Shown: in pieces, positions 33,375 through 41,582 of the stretch | Layout of the letters: each line of letters opens with the position of its first letter | Numbering within the stretch: the first letter of the stretch is position 1 | Notes under the pieces: generated by a model | Told to the model about the DNA's origin: nothing | The model's input: the letters and a program-made list of their open reading frames with translations, nothing else | Databases searched by the model: none | Assembly: GCA_963824225.1 (NCBI GenBank) | Contig: CAWGOF010000003.1 | Span: 2,046,001-2,110,000 of the forward strand | From: CAWGOF01 sp963824225 | GTDB taxonomy: Bacteria > Acidobacteriota > Polarisedimenticolia > Polarisedimenticolales > Polarisedimenticolaceae | Reading direction: 5' to 3' | DNA: 64,000 nucleotides | Made by a program: the position numbers and the translations under genes

Positions 33375-33668
33375 ATGCCGAAGCAGCGATGCACGCACCT
33401 GGATCAAGTCCACGACGTGAAGCCGCGCACCCCCGACGGCTGCGAGGAGTGCCTGGCGCTGGGCGGCGACTGGGTCCATCTGCGTCTGTGCCTGTCGTGC
33501 GGCCACGTGGGCTGCTGCGACAACTCGCCCAGCAAGCACGCGACCAAGCATTTCAAGGCCACCGCTCACCCGATCATTCGCAGCTTCGAGCCGGGCGAGA
33601 ACTGGGGCTGGTGTTACGTCGACGAGCTCCCGATGGAGCCGGCTCCTAGACCGCCTCGGCCAGGTTGA
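33375..33668 (+). CDS. UBP-type zinc finger protein
   Basis: The 97-residue protein is one UBP-type (ZnF-UBP) zinc finger. The ordered Cys/His set includes CTHL, DGCEECL, RLCLSCGHVGCC and HATKHFKATAHPI. In eukaryotes this fold binds the ubiquitin C-terminus; in bacteria it commonly neighbours or is fused to flavoproteins of the preceding kind and has no known partner. It starts 23 bp after that gene, with a GGGAGG site. It probably acts in the cytoplasm with the flavoprotein, which is inferred from position. Confidence 0.88.
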   Translation: MPKQRCTHLDQVHDVKPRTPDGCEECLALGGDWVHLRLCLSCGHVGCCDNSPSKHATKHFKATAHPIIRSFEPGENWGWCYVDELPMEPAPRPPRPG

Positions 33669-33736
33669 GCGCGAACCCGCGGCCGGATGAGTTTCGGGGC
33701 TAGAATCGACGACGGACCCCGAGGGTCGACGAATCG

Positions 33737-34105
33737 ATGGATGGCGCCGCGTTTCAAACCGAGGTCACACGGATCGACGAGATGCCCGAGGCTGGGACGA
33801 TCCGGCTGCGCGGCAACGTGACCTACCGCGAAGCGCCCGAGGTGCGTTCGGTGCTGCTGAAGGAAGTCCGCAAGCATGCGGGCAGCAAGCTCGTGCTCTC
33901 GCTGGGCGACATCGAGAAGATCGACACGGCCGGTGCCGCCGTGCTGGCCGAGGCGCTGAAGGCCGGCCTCGACCGCGGCCTGCGCGTGCTGCTGTGCAGC
34001 CCCAGCCCAGCGGTGATCAACATCTTCCGCCTGGCCGGCTTCGACTCGGTGCTGGACCACTGCTGCGCGAATCCCGACGTGACCTGGTCGCGGCTTCAGA
34101 ACTAG
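33737..34105 (+). CDS. mlaB: STAS domain protein, MlaB-like
   Basis: The 122-residue protein is a single STAS domain. The LVLSLGDIEKIDTAGAAVLAE segment has the conserved Asp-Thr-Ala-Gly phosphorylation-loop pattern near residues 62-65, and the C-terminus holds the usual GFDSVLD helix. In Mla transporters such a protein binds the ATPase and stabilises the complex. It begins the Mla operon, 9 bp before the permease gene. The symbol is given by position and domain, not by close similarity to the E. coli protein. Confidence 0.83.
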   Translation: MDGAAFQTEVTRIDEMPEAGTIRLRGNVTYREAPEVRSVLLKEVRKHAGSKLVLSLGDIEKIDTAGAAVLAEALKAGLDRGLRVLLCSPSPAVINIFRLAGFDSVLDHCCANPDVTWSRLQN

Positions 34106-34114
34106 CGCGAGCCG

Positions 34115-34912
34115 ATGGTGACCGTCGCCGCACGCTACCTCGGCCGGTCCACACTCCACGTGTTGACGGACGTTGGCAGCATCGCGCGCCTCGCTGCGTC
34201 GGCCACGTCCCGCTTAGGCGCCGGGCTGGCGCGTCGCGAGCGCATCCGCTGGCGCGCCACGATCGAGCAACTGGTGCTCGCGGGCTACAGCTCGGTCCCG
34301 CTCGTGTCTCTGATCTGCTTCCTGATCGGCATGATCATGGCGCTGCAGTCGGCCTACCAGTTGCGCGAGTTAGGCGCGATCAACCTGGTGCCGAACCTGG
34401 TCGCGATCGCGATCTCGCGCGAGCTCGCGCCGCTGCTGGCCGCGATCATCGTCGCCGGGCGATTCGGCTCGGCGATCGCGGCCGAGCTGGGCACGATGAA
34501 GGTCTCGCAGGAGGTGGACGCCCTGACCGTGATGGGCCTCGATCCCGTGGCGTTCCTGGTCGTCCCGCGTCTCACGGCGCTGCTCGTGTCGCTGCCGTGC
34601 TTGGTCGTTTTCGCCGACGTCGTCGGCATCCTCGGCGGTATGGCGATCTCGGTCGCCACGCTGGGCATCGGTGCCGCGCGTTACGTCGCGCTGACGTTCG
34701 ACGCGCTGGTGCTCGAGGACGTCTTCACCGGGCTCGTCAAATCCGTGGCCTTCGCCGGGATCATCGGCCTCGTCGCCTGTCACCAGGGCCTGCAGACCCA
34801 CGGCGGCGCCGAGGCGGTGGGGCGCGCCACGACGGCTTCCGTCGTGCGCTCGATCGTGCTGGTCATCGTCGCGGACCTGTTCGTGACCGCGCTGTTCTAC
34901 GCACGGGGCTAG
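34115..34912 (+). CDS. mlaE: Mla/Mce permease (MlaE-like)
   Basis: The 265-residue inner-membrane protein has five to six hydrophobic helices and the MlaE motifs: FLIGMIMALQSAYQL, the conserved EL-x-P-x-L-x-A-x(3)-A-G-R block (RELAPLLAAIIVAGRFGSA), and TMKVSQEVDALTVMG. It is the membrane core of an MCE-type phospholipid transporter. The genes for the STAS protein (9 bp upstream), ATPase (29 bp downstream), MCE protein and lipoprotein surround it in one operon. Confidence 0.92.
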   Translation: MVTVAARYLGRSTLHVLTDVGSIARLAASATSRLGAGLARRERIRWRATIEQLVLAGYSSVPLVSLICFLIGMIMALQSAYQLRELGAINLVPNLVAIAISRELAPLLAAIIVAGRFGSAIAAELGTMKVSQEVDALTVMGLDPVAFLVVPRLTALLVSLPCLVVFADVVGILGGMAISVATLGIGAARYVALTFDALVLEDVFTGLVKSVAFAGIIGLVACHQGLQTHGGAEAVGRATTASVVRSIVLVIVADLFVTALFYARG

Positions 34913-34941
34913 CGCGTGGCGCTGACCGAGACGGAACGCTA

Positions 34942-35742
34942 GTGGACCCGTCGGCGATGGCGGCGGAGGTCCGCGGGCTGCGCAAGAGCTACAACGACTC
35001 GACCGTTCTACGCGGCGTGGATCTCGACGTGCGCCGTGGCGAGACGCTCGTGATCCTGGGGGGCAGCGGCAGCGGAAAGAGCACGCTGCTGCGCTGCATG
35101 GTCGGGCTCGAGGTACCCGACGCGGGGAGCGTCGAGGTGTTCGGCCTGGACATCAACCGCGCGGAACCCCACGAGCTGAACGCGCTAAGGCGCCGGATGG
35201 GCATGGCGTTCCAGGGCGGAGCGCTGTTCGGCTCGATGACCGTGGCGCAGAACGTCGAGCTGCCGCTTGTCGAGTTCACGAACCTGCCGCCGACGACGCG
35301 CCACATCGTGGTGCGCATCAAGCTCGGCATGGTGGGGCTCGAGGACTCGATGCACAAGATGCCCGAGGAGCTGTCGGGCGGCATGCAGAAGCGCGCGGCG
35401 TTCGCGCGCGCGCTCGCTCTCGACCCCGAGATCGTGTTCTTCGACGAGCCCTCGGCGGGCCTCGACCCCGTCACGGCCGCGGGGATCGACGCACTGCTGC
35501 TGAAGCTGAAGCAGACGTTCGAGGTCACGCTGGTCGTCGTGACGCACGAGTTGCAGAGCGCCTTCGCCATCGCCGACCGGATGGTCCTGATCCACGAAGG
35601 GCGCGTGCTGATCGCCGGCGAGCCCGACGTCGTGCGCCAGAGCCGGGACCCCATCGTGCGCCGCTTTCTCGACCGGCAGGCCGTGCCGGACGACGGGATG
35701 AAGTTCCGCAAATTCATCGACGACCTGGAGATTTCCGAATGA
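34942..35742 (+). CDS. mlaF: Mla/Mce ATP-binding protein (MlaF-like)
   Basis: The 266-residue ATPase has Walker A GGSGSGKST near residue 39, the MlaF-type Q-loop segment FQGGALFGSMTV, signature ELSGGMQKRAAFARA, Walker B IVFFDEPSAGLDP, and an H-loop in VVTHEL. It powers lipid transport through the MlaE-like permease. The start may be this GTG or an ATG 15 bp downstream. The last bases overlap the MCE gene (ATGA). The tail after about residue 240 ends FRKFIDDLEISE. Confidence 0.92.
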   Translation: MDPSAMAAEVRGLRKSYNDSTVLRGVDLDVRRGETLVILGGSGSGKSTLLRCMVGLEVPDAGSVEVFGLDINRAEPHELNALRRRMGMAFQGGALFGSMTVAQNVELPLVEFTNLPPTTRHIVVRIKLGMVGLEDSMHKMPEELSGGMQKRAAFARALALDPEIVFFDEPSAGLDPVTAAGIDALLLKLKQTFEVTLVVVTHELQSAFAIADRMVLIHEGRVLIAGEPDVVRQSRDPIVRRFLDRQAVPDDGMKFRKFIDDLEISE

Positions 35743-36737
35743 GCGCCACGGACCGCGCGCGGATGTCAGACGTCAAGGTCGGCGCGTTCGTGCTGGCCGC
35801 GCTGGCGATCCTCGTCGTGGGATCGCTGTGGATCGCCGGGTCGGCGATCATCGGCTCGCCGCGTGTCGACTATCGCGTGCGGATGAAGGACGCCGGAGGC
35901 CTCCAGACCGGCGATCGCGTGCGTGTGTCGGGCGTGTCCGTCGGCCGTGTCGAGGCGGTCGAGCTACACCCGGGGGAGGACTGGCCCGTCGTGCTCTCGA
36001 TCCACGTCAAGCGCTCCGTGCAGATCAAGACCGACGCCGAGGCCACGCCGGGCACGGCGGGCCTGCTCGGGGCGAGCTACCTGGAGATCCGCATCGGCTC
36101 GGCGACCGCGCCGCCGCTCGCCGCGGGCGGCGAGATCTACGGCGTGGCACCCGTCGGCATCGAGCAAGCGCTCGCTCGCGTGGACCAGATCGCGGTCAAG
36201 GCCACCGGACTTCTGGATCAGCTGTCGGGCATTTTCGACACGGTGTCTGCCGAGATCGCACCGATCCTGCAGAGCCTGAACCAGGTACTGTCCGAGGAAA
36301 ATGCCGCCAACCTGCAGCAGATGCTGGCCGACCTGCGTCACACGACGCGCGAGGTCGGACCGCGACTGACGACTCTGCTCGAGCGAGCGGACGGTCTGCT
36401 CCACGGGCTCGAGAACGGCACCGCGGAGCTGCCGGAGCTGACCGCGGAGCTGGAAGCCCTGGTCGCGGACTTACGCGCCGCGATCGGCCCCGGGGGCGAA
36501 CGGCTGTCGGGCGTCTTGGACAAGGCGGAGAGCAGCCTCGGCCGCGCCGGTGACGCGCTCGGCGCGGTGGGGAACAATCGCGACGAGATCGACGCCGCGA
36601 TCCGGGACCTGAGCGCCACGCTGGCCAACCTCAAGGCCTTCTCGCAGCAGGTCAAGGAGCATCCCTACCGTCTGGTCCGAATCAAGAACGTGCCCGATCG
36701 CGAGCCCGGCAGCGGCGTTAGCGGGGGACCGCGATGA
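35739..36737 (+). CDS. mlaD: MCE domain protein (MlaD-like)
   Basis: The 332-residue protein has an N-terminal membrane anchor (about residues 14-38). One MCE domain follows (residues 40-125), with the TGDRVRVSGVSVGRV strand and GLLGASYLEI. A long helical region of about 200 residues comes next, rich in Leu, Glu and Ala, as in MCE proteins that form a tunnel for lipids across the periplasm. Its start overlaps the ATPase stop, and its stop overlaps the lipoprotein start; both are ATGA junctions. It is the substrate-handling part of the transporter. Confidence 0.92.
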   Translation: MSATDRARMSDVKVGAFVLAALAILVVGSLWIAGSAIIGSPRVDYRVRMKDAGGLQTGDRVRVSGVSVGRVEAVELHPGEDWPVVLSIHVKRSVQIKTDAEATPGTAGLLGASYLEIRIGSATAPPLAAGGEIYGVAPVGIEQALARVDQIAVKATGLLDQLSGIFDTVSAEIAPILQSLNQVLSEENAANLQQMLADLRHTTREVGPRLTTLLERADGLLHGLENGTAELPELTAELEALVADLRAAIGPGGERLSGVLDKAESSLGRAGDALGAVGNNRDEIDAAIRDLSATLANLKAFSQQVKEHPYRLVRIKNVPDREPGSGVSGGPR

Positions 36738-37330
36738 GGCCGGCGCGGCTCGCATCCGTGGCCCTGATCGTGGGGCTCTGCATGGCAGGTTGCGCCAGTA
36801 GGCTCCCGACAACGCACTACTACGTGCTCGAGCCCCAGGACGTCGCTCGCTCTGTGCCGGCCTCCGGGTTGACGATCGGCGTGCCGGCATTGCGGGTCGC
36901 CGCGCCGTACGATCAGGACCGCATCGTCTACCGCGTCGGCGAGAGCTCCGCCGAGATCGGCTTCTACGCGTACCACCGCTGGGCGGCGCCGCTAGGGCGC
37001 ATGCTGTCCCCCATCGTCGCCGAAGCTTGTCAGGGCCTGAGCGGTGTGCAGCGAATCGAGCCCGCGGAGGCGGACCGGCAGTACGACGCCTACCTGCACG
37101 GGCGCCTCGTGACCCTGGAGGAGATCGACACGCCGGACGGCGTGCGGGTGCTCGTACGGCTCGACCTGCGGCTCGTCCGGAACGGCGTCACCGTCTGGTC
37201 GGAAACCGTTGCGCACGAGACCCCCGTCGATGGCAACGATGTGCGGGCCGTAGTGCAAGGGATGGCCAGCTCCATTCGCACGGCCGTCCGCGGCGTGCTG
37301 CCCGCGCTGCGCGACGCGCTGAATGAATAG
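36734..37330 (+). CDS. ABC-type transport auxiliary lipoprotein (PqiC/LprN-like)
   Basis: The 198-residue protein begins with a lipoprotein signal ending MAGC (Cys near residue 18). The mature part opens with THYYVLEP and includes IGVPALRVAAPYDQDRIVYR, the pattern of the PqiC/ABC_trans_aux family. Such lipoproteins sit in the outer membrane and work with MCE proteins. It closes the Mla operon, overlapping the MCE gene by 4 bp. A stem-loop downstream probably ends the transcript. Confidence 0.9.
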   Translation: MRPARLASVALIVGLCMAGCASRLPTTHYYVLEPQDVARSVPASGLTIGVPALRVAAPYDQDRIVYRVGESSAEIGFYAYHRWAAPLGRMLSPIVAEACQGLSGVQRIEPAEADRQYDAYLHGRLVTLEEIDTPDGVRVLVRLDLRLVRNGVTVWSETVAHETPVDGNDVRAVVQGMASSIRTAVRGVLPALRDALNE

Positions 37331-37412
37331 ACGCCGGCTGCAGGCAATCGGGTGGTTCGCTATCGAGTCAACGGCAAGATCTCATTTGTGCTCGAGTAAG
37401 CAGGCGCCGGCG

Positions 37413-37448
37413 CCCGCCAGGGTTGGGGGATGGCATAACCCTGGCGGG
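37413..37448. terminator. Hairpin between the Mla operon and a convergent hydrolase gene
   Basis: A perfect 12-bp stem (CCCGCCAGGGTT with its complement) encloses a 12-nt loop. It lies 82 bp after the lipoprotein stop and 10 bp before the convergent hydrolase stop, so it may serve both. There is no T-tract. Confidence 0.68.
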
Positions 37449-37458
37449 GCGTTGCAGG

Positions 37459-38289
37459 TCAGCTCTCTATGAAGGCGAGAAGCTCGGGATTGACCACGTC
37501 GGCGTGTGTCGTACACATGCCGTGCGGGAACCCCTCATGGACCTTGAGAGTGCCCTTCTTTAGCAGCTCCGCGGAGCGCAGCGCGGAAGCAGCGATCGGG
37601 ACGATCTGGTCGTCGTCGCCGTGCAGGACGAGAGTCGGCACGTCGATATTCTTCAGATCTTCGGTAAAGTCCGTCTCCGAGAAGGCTTTCACGCCATCGT
37701 ACTGTGCTTTCGCGCCGCCCATCATGGCCTGACGCCACCAGTTGTCGATCACGCTCGGCACCACCGTCGCTCCCGGCCGGTTGTAGCTGTAGAACGGACC
37801 GCTCGCGAATTCCTTATAGAACTGCCCCCGGTTGGCGGCGAGCTGTTGCCGGAGGCCGTCAAAGACCTCTAAGGGCAAGCCGCCCGGATTGGCCGCCGTC
37901 TTCAGCATGATCGGTGGCACGGCGCCGATGAGCACCAACTTGGCGACACGGCCCTTGCCGTGGCGCGCGACATAGTGCGTCGCCTCACCGCCGCCCGTCG
38001 AATGGCCAATGTGGATGGCGTCGCGCAGATCCAGATGCGCGACGACCGCAGCCGCGTCCGCCGCGTAGTGGTCCATGTCATGGCCGTCGCTCACTTGGGT
38101 TGACCGGCCATGACCGCGCCGGTCATGCGCAACGACTCGATATCCCTTCCCGAGGAAGTAGAGCATCTGGGTGTCCCAGTCATCGGCGCTCAATGGCCAG
38201 CCATGATGGAAGACGATGGGTTGCGCGTCCTTGGGGCCCCAGTCCTTGTAGAAGATCGTCACCCCATCCTTCGTGGCAACCGTGCTCAT
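37459..38289 (-). CDS. Alpha/beta hydrolase, non-heme chloroperoxidase-like
   Basis: The 276-residue protein has the fold and motifs of cofactor-free perhydrolases: FHHGWPLSADDWD (oxyanion region), the nucleophile elbow GHSTGG, acid HGDDDQIVP, and the catalytic His in GFPHGM near the C-terminus. It has no signal peptide. The start has a TTAGGAGGGTCAC ribosome site. It follows the TIR-domain gene by 36 bp on the same strand and may be cotranscribed with it. Composition appears less GC-rich than the flanking operons, which would fit horizontal transfer. Haloperoxidase activity is a family label; the real substrate could be an ester or lactone. Confidence 0.9.
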   Translation of the reverse strand: MSTVATKDGVTIFYKDWGPKDAQPIVFHHGWPLSADDWDTQMLYFLGKGYRVVAHDRRGHGRSTQVSDGHDMDHYAADAAAVVAHLDLRDAIHIGHSTGGGEATHYVARHGKGRVAKLVLIGAVPPIMLKTAANPGGLPLEVFDGLRQQLAANRGQFYKEFASGPFYSYNRPGATVVPSVIDNWWRQAMMGGAKAQYDGVKAFSETDFTEDLKNIDVPTLVLHGDDDQIVPIAASALRSAELLKKGTLKVHEGFPHGMCTTHADVVNPELLAFIES

Positions 38290-38325
38290 GTGACCCTCCT
38301 AAGCTCTGGCGCACAAGCGCCGACG

Positions 38326-39252
38326 TCAGGCATTCGCGATCGACTTCCAAAGCCTCAGCCGCTCTGCGATCAATTCCGCGCGTCGCCGATCGTCCAGGCC
38401 GTCCAGGATGCTCAAGTCCTCCGGATCGGCGCGCAGGTAGACACCGGCCGTGCGCGCGTTCAGTTCGGGGGTTGCGTCGGCTCGCATCGTCCAATACCCG
38501 GACGCGCGATCGGCCGACTCCATCCGGATCTCCCCCGTCCCATCCAACTGCGGACAGTCGGGGTCGATGGGCCGTTCGCCCTTCCAGTAGTAGAAGACGC
38601 CGGACGATTCGTTCTTCTCCTTCACGGCCTCGCTCCAGTACCTCGCGGAAAGACTGCCATTCTCCTGCCACGCGCGGCCTGCGATCTCCAGCGAACCGTG
38701 GCGGTCTCGTGAGATCTTCAAGAGGCTGACGGCCGAGGGCTCCCGCGTGGTGCGCTCCGTCTGGGAATACTGCCACCACAGGCCCTCGATACGGGCCAGG
38801 CGGCCGGCACTCTCGATCGCCTTCCGCAGCTTCTGGTTGACCGCTCTCATCTCCGCTCCGGTCGCCGCTTCGCCGTACCGTATGCACGTCAGACCGAGGA
38901 GATCGCTCGGAAGCTTTGCGCCGCTCGCGTGCAGGAGGAAGGTGCGTCGCATTCCGAGGGCTCCACCGAAAAGGCCGGCCTCGAACACGACATTGTCCCG
39001 CGGGGAAGCCTGACCTGCTTCAGGAGAAGATGCCGCCGCGTTCGTGCTCGTCCAGTCATCACGAGCGAATACCAGAGCGGCAAAGTCGACTTCACGTGTT
39101 AGCTCGAGGAGACGCTCCAGAGTGGTTGTCCCGGGACTGAAAGATGTCGTCCAGGGCTCGACGTGCGCGACGTCTTCGAGACCGCGGGCGAGCGCCTGAA
39201 GCAGCTTCTCCTGCTTTCCTGATGAGCCCAAGAAGATGCGCGGCTTGTCCAT
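38326..39252 (-). CDS. TIR-like domain protein (CAP12/Pycsar effector type) with a C-terminal unassigned domain
   Basis: The 308-residue protein opens with PRIFLGSSGKQEKLLQALA. It continues with the family blocks FAALVFARDDW, SPRDNVVFEAGLFGG near residues 82-96, and PSDLLGL, matching the TIR-like domain found in CBASS and Pycsar effectors (PF10137). The Glu in NVVFEAG is a candidate catalytic residue for NAD+ cleavage. Residues about 155-308 form a second domain, rich in Trp, Tyr and charged residues and apparently beta-rich, that I cannot assign. No nucleotide cyclase gene is nearby. The alpha/beta hydrolase gene lies 36 bp downstream. An antiviral role is inference from the family. Confidence 0.85.
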   Translation of the reverse strand: MDKPRIFLGSSGKQEKLLQALARGLEDVAHVEPWTTSFSPGTTTLERLLELTREVDFAALVFARDDWTSTNAAASSPEAGQASPRDNVVFEAGLFGGALGMRRTFLLHASGAKLPSDLLGLTCIRYGEAATGAEMRAVNQKLRKAIESAGRLARIEGLWWQYSQTERTTREPSAVSLLKISRDRHGSLEIAGRAWQENGSLSARYWSEAVKEKNESSGVFYYWKGERPIDPDCPQLDGTGEIRMESADRASGYWTMRADATPELNARTAGVYLRADPEDLSILDGLDDRRRAELIAERLRLWKSIANA

Positions 39253-39616
39253 CTACCGGCTCCCGACCGCAAGGCGTTGCCGCCCGAGCAGTATCCCACC
39301 CGTCACGTCCGCGGGCCAGCATTCGACACGACGCATGAAGCCCGGGGTCCGTAACGTGAGTGTGGCAGGCTCGTCTCCGCGAGGCGTTCTCTGAGCTATG
39401 TGCGACTACCTCGATGGTGGTAGTCCAGGACGCCCCAATCTCGTGAGGTGTGGTGCGCGAATTCAGTGAAGGTGCGGGGTGATCTACCCGTCGCATCCTT
39501 CACCCCCGAGGTGACGACGACCGCGTCGCGAAGACGCCGGTGAGCGGATTGCGCTCCCGGAAGGCTCGATGAAACCACGTGAGGACGATCTCATCGCCGA
39601 CGGCGCGTCCCGACGC
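39253..39616. other. Gene-free 364-bp stretch, possible decayed oxidoreductase end
   Basis: I see no intact gene. On the minus strand, around 39518-39435, a short frame reads VTSGVKDATGRSPRTFTEFA, which resembles the C-terminus of NmrA/SDR-type NAD(P)-binding proteins (the GRPPRTF pattern). An adjacent frame just upstream (about 39600-39520) adds a plausible WFHRAFRERNPLTG segment. This could be a frameshifted remnant, but the evidence is only motif-like. The start of the TIR gene transcript presumably lies in this stretch too. Confidence 0.35.
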
Positions 39617-40264
39617 TCAGTCGGGTCGTGCTCGATGAGGCCGACGGATCGCCCGCACCTTCCCGCTCGTTGCCCCTCCACAGAAAAACCGATCGCCGCC
39701 ATCGGACTCGAGGCCCGACACGGCCATTCCCGTCGGCATGTCGAGCTGCTCCAGGACCTCCCCCGTTCGAGGGTCGACGCGCCTCAGGTCGCTGTCGTCA
39801 CCCTCCCACGTGGCGTGCCACAGCTCCCCGTCGACCCAGGTGACACCGGTGACGAAGCGGTTCGACTCGATCGTGCGCAGGATCGCCCCTGTTTGCGGAT
39901 CGACCTGGTGGATCTTCCGGTCCCGGTACTGCCCGACCCAGAGCGTCCCTTCGGCCCAAGTAAGCCCCGAGTCACCGCCTCCCCCGGGCGCCGGGATCGT
40001 GGCGAGCACCTGGCCGGTCTGCGGATCGATCTTCTGGATGCGATCCTCGGCGATCTGAAACAGGTGCTGGCCGTCGAACGCCGTTCCTGCATGCGCGGCG
40101 ACGTCGATCGAGCGCAGCGTCTTCCCGCTCGCGGGATCGAGCGCCGTCAGCTTGTCTCCTGTGGCGAACCAGACGTGCTGACCGTCGTACGTGACGCCGT
40201 TGACCTCTTCGACACCGGAAAAGGGTCCATACTCACGAACGACTTCGGCTGCTGTCTTCTTCAT
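39617..40264 (-). CDS. Small beta-propeller protein (glutamine cyclotransferase-like)
   Basis: The 215-residue protein consists of about five repeats with the pattern DGQHLFQI/DPQTGQVL, DGELWHA/DPRTGEVL, typical of propeller proteins of the glutamine cyclotransferase/Vgb type. There is no signal peptide, so it is cytoplasmic. It starts 9 bp after the regulator gene on the same strand. No catalytic residues can be assigned with confidence; the repeats may bind a ligand or a partner. Its ATG region is followed by KKTAAEVVREYG, without a leader. Confidence 0.8.
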   Translation of the reverse strand: MKKTAAEVVREYGPFSGVEEVNGVTYDGQHVWFATGDKLTALDPASGKTLRSIDVAAHAGTAFDGQHLFQIAEDRIQKIDPQTGQVLATIPAPGGGGDSGLTWAEGTLWVGQYRDRKIHQVDPQTGAILRTIESNRFVTGVTWVDGELWHATWEGDDSDLRRVDPRTGEVLEQLDMPTGMAVSGLESDGGDRFFCGGATSGKVRAIRRPHRARPD

Positions 40265-40273
40265 GCCTTCATC

Positions 40274-41494
40274 CTAGCCGCCCGGCAGTGGAGTGGGGAG
40301 TAACAAGGTTGTCGTGAATCCCGGCACGGGCGGGGTCAGCCAGCGCCGCGCTCGTCCGTGACCGAACGACTGCACCTTGCCCGCCGCCGCAAGCGCCTCG
40401 AGCGCGCGCTGCACGGTGCGCTGGCTGGCTCCGAGCGCGAGCGCCAGGGCCGAGCTCGACCATGCCTCGCCGTCGGCGAGGAATGCGAGCACCGCCGCAT
40501 GCTCCTCCTCGATCGGCCGCGCCAGCACCACGACCTCGCGGGCGCGGCGCGGTGTCAGCGCGAACCCGCGCTTCGTCGCGCTCACGCCGGCCAGGCTTCG
40601 TAGCACGGTGCGAAGCCGCGCGATCTCGACCCGCAACCGCGCTCGATGCGAGTCATCGGTGAGCCTCGCCCCGAAGGCTCGCGCGAGGAGCGTGTCTCTC
40701 GGCACGTCGCCGGGCCATGCCTCGCCCAGCGTGCGTGCGAGCGCGAACAGCACCGGACGCCTGGCGAGCGAGACCACCGTGCGTGCGTCACGCACGGCGT
40801 GGCGGCACGCGTCCACGACCAGGGCTCTCGAGCGGAGCAGCGCTTCGACCTCCTCGAGCAAGAGGAGCCGCTCCTCGCCGTTCGCGATCAAGCGCGCCGC
40901 GGGTGTTCCCAGGACGAGCGCTGCGCTCTCGACCTCCGCCGTCAGCGCCGGGATGCGCGCGCGGTGTGCCGCGCGCTTGGCCCGAGCGAGCGCGGCGCGT
41001 GCGGGTTTCGTCCTCAGGCGTCGTAGCGCGATCCCCGCGACCACGAGCTCGTGGACCGTCCTCGGCGCGGGAGGGAGGGACGTGGGATCGAGCTCGACGA
41101 GCTTGCGCTCGGCCTCGTCGAGCCGCCCGATCAGGAGGAGTCGCCGGACCTCGAGGTACCGTGCGTGCGCGGCGTTCACCCGATCGCCGTGCTGTTCGAG
41201 CGTCTCCCGCGCCGCGTCGAGCGCCTTCACCGGCCAGCTCAGATCGCGCGAGGCAAGCGCGATCTCGGCCTCGGCGACGACGCACCTCGCGCGGCCCACC
41301 GCCTCCTTTGCACCGAAGGCTCGCGCCGCGCTCCGTACGAGGGCCCTCGCTCGAACGAGATCACCGAGCTGCGCCATCGCAATGCCTCGAAGCGCGAGCG
41401 CCGGCGCGTCGTCACGCAGGGCGACCCGCTTCAGTGCACCGAGGGGATCACCTGCGGCGAGCGCGCGCGCGGCAGCGGTGATCAGCGAGTCCAT
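40274..41494 (-). CDS. Transcriptional regulator with helical repeats and C-terminal HTH
   Basis: The 406-residue protein is Ala/Arg/Leu-rich. The first 220 residues look like TPR-type helical pairs. A DDSHRARLRVEIARLRTVLR segment near residue 280 is followed by SATKRGFAL, recalling OmpR-type winged-helix modules. The last 80 residues hold a second HTH-like unit (ALALGASQRTVQRALEALAAAGKV). There is no receiver or kinase domain. The gene is 9 bp upstream of the propeller gene, and the two probably form an operon. What it senses is unknown. The ATG follows a 58-bp divergent region shared with the SRPBCC gene. Confidence 0.75.
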   Translation of the reverse strand: MDSLITAAARALAAGDPLGALKRVALRDDAPALALRGIAMAQLGDLVRARALVRSAARAFGAKEAVGRARCVVAEAEIALASRDLSWPVKALDAARETLEQHGDRVNAAHARYLEVRRLLLIGRLDEAERKLVELDPTSLPPAPRTVHELVVAGIALRRLRTKPARAALARAKRAAHRARIPALTAEVESAALVLGTPAARLIANGEERLLLLEEVEALLRSRALVVDACRHAVRDARTVVSLARRPVLFALARTLGEAWPGDVPRDTLLARAFGARLTDDSHRARLRVEIARLRTVLRSLAGVSATKRGFALTPRRAREVVVLARPIEEEHAAVLAFLADGEAWSSSALALALGASQRTVQRALEALAAAGKVQSFGHGRARRWLTPPVPGFTTTLLLPTPLPGG

Positions 41495-41582
41495 TGGAAT
41501 CCCGCCACACTTGTCACTCCCGCCGTTCGAGACTCGGCGCTAGAACTATCTCATGACCCGCAAGGGCACAACGGAGGACGCA

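Noticed and set aside
37459..39252. CBASS or Pycsar operon
   Set aside because: Only the TIR-type effector is present; no cyclase, E1/E2-like, HORMA or TRIP13 gene lies near it, so a full system is not supported.
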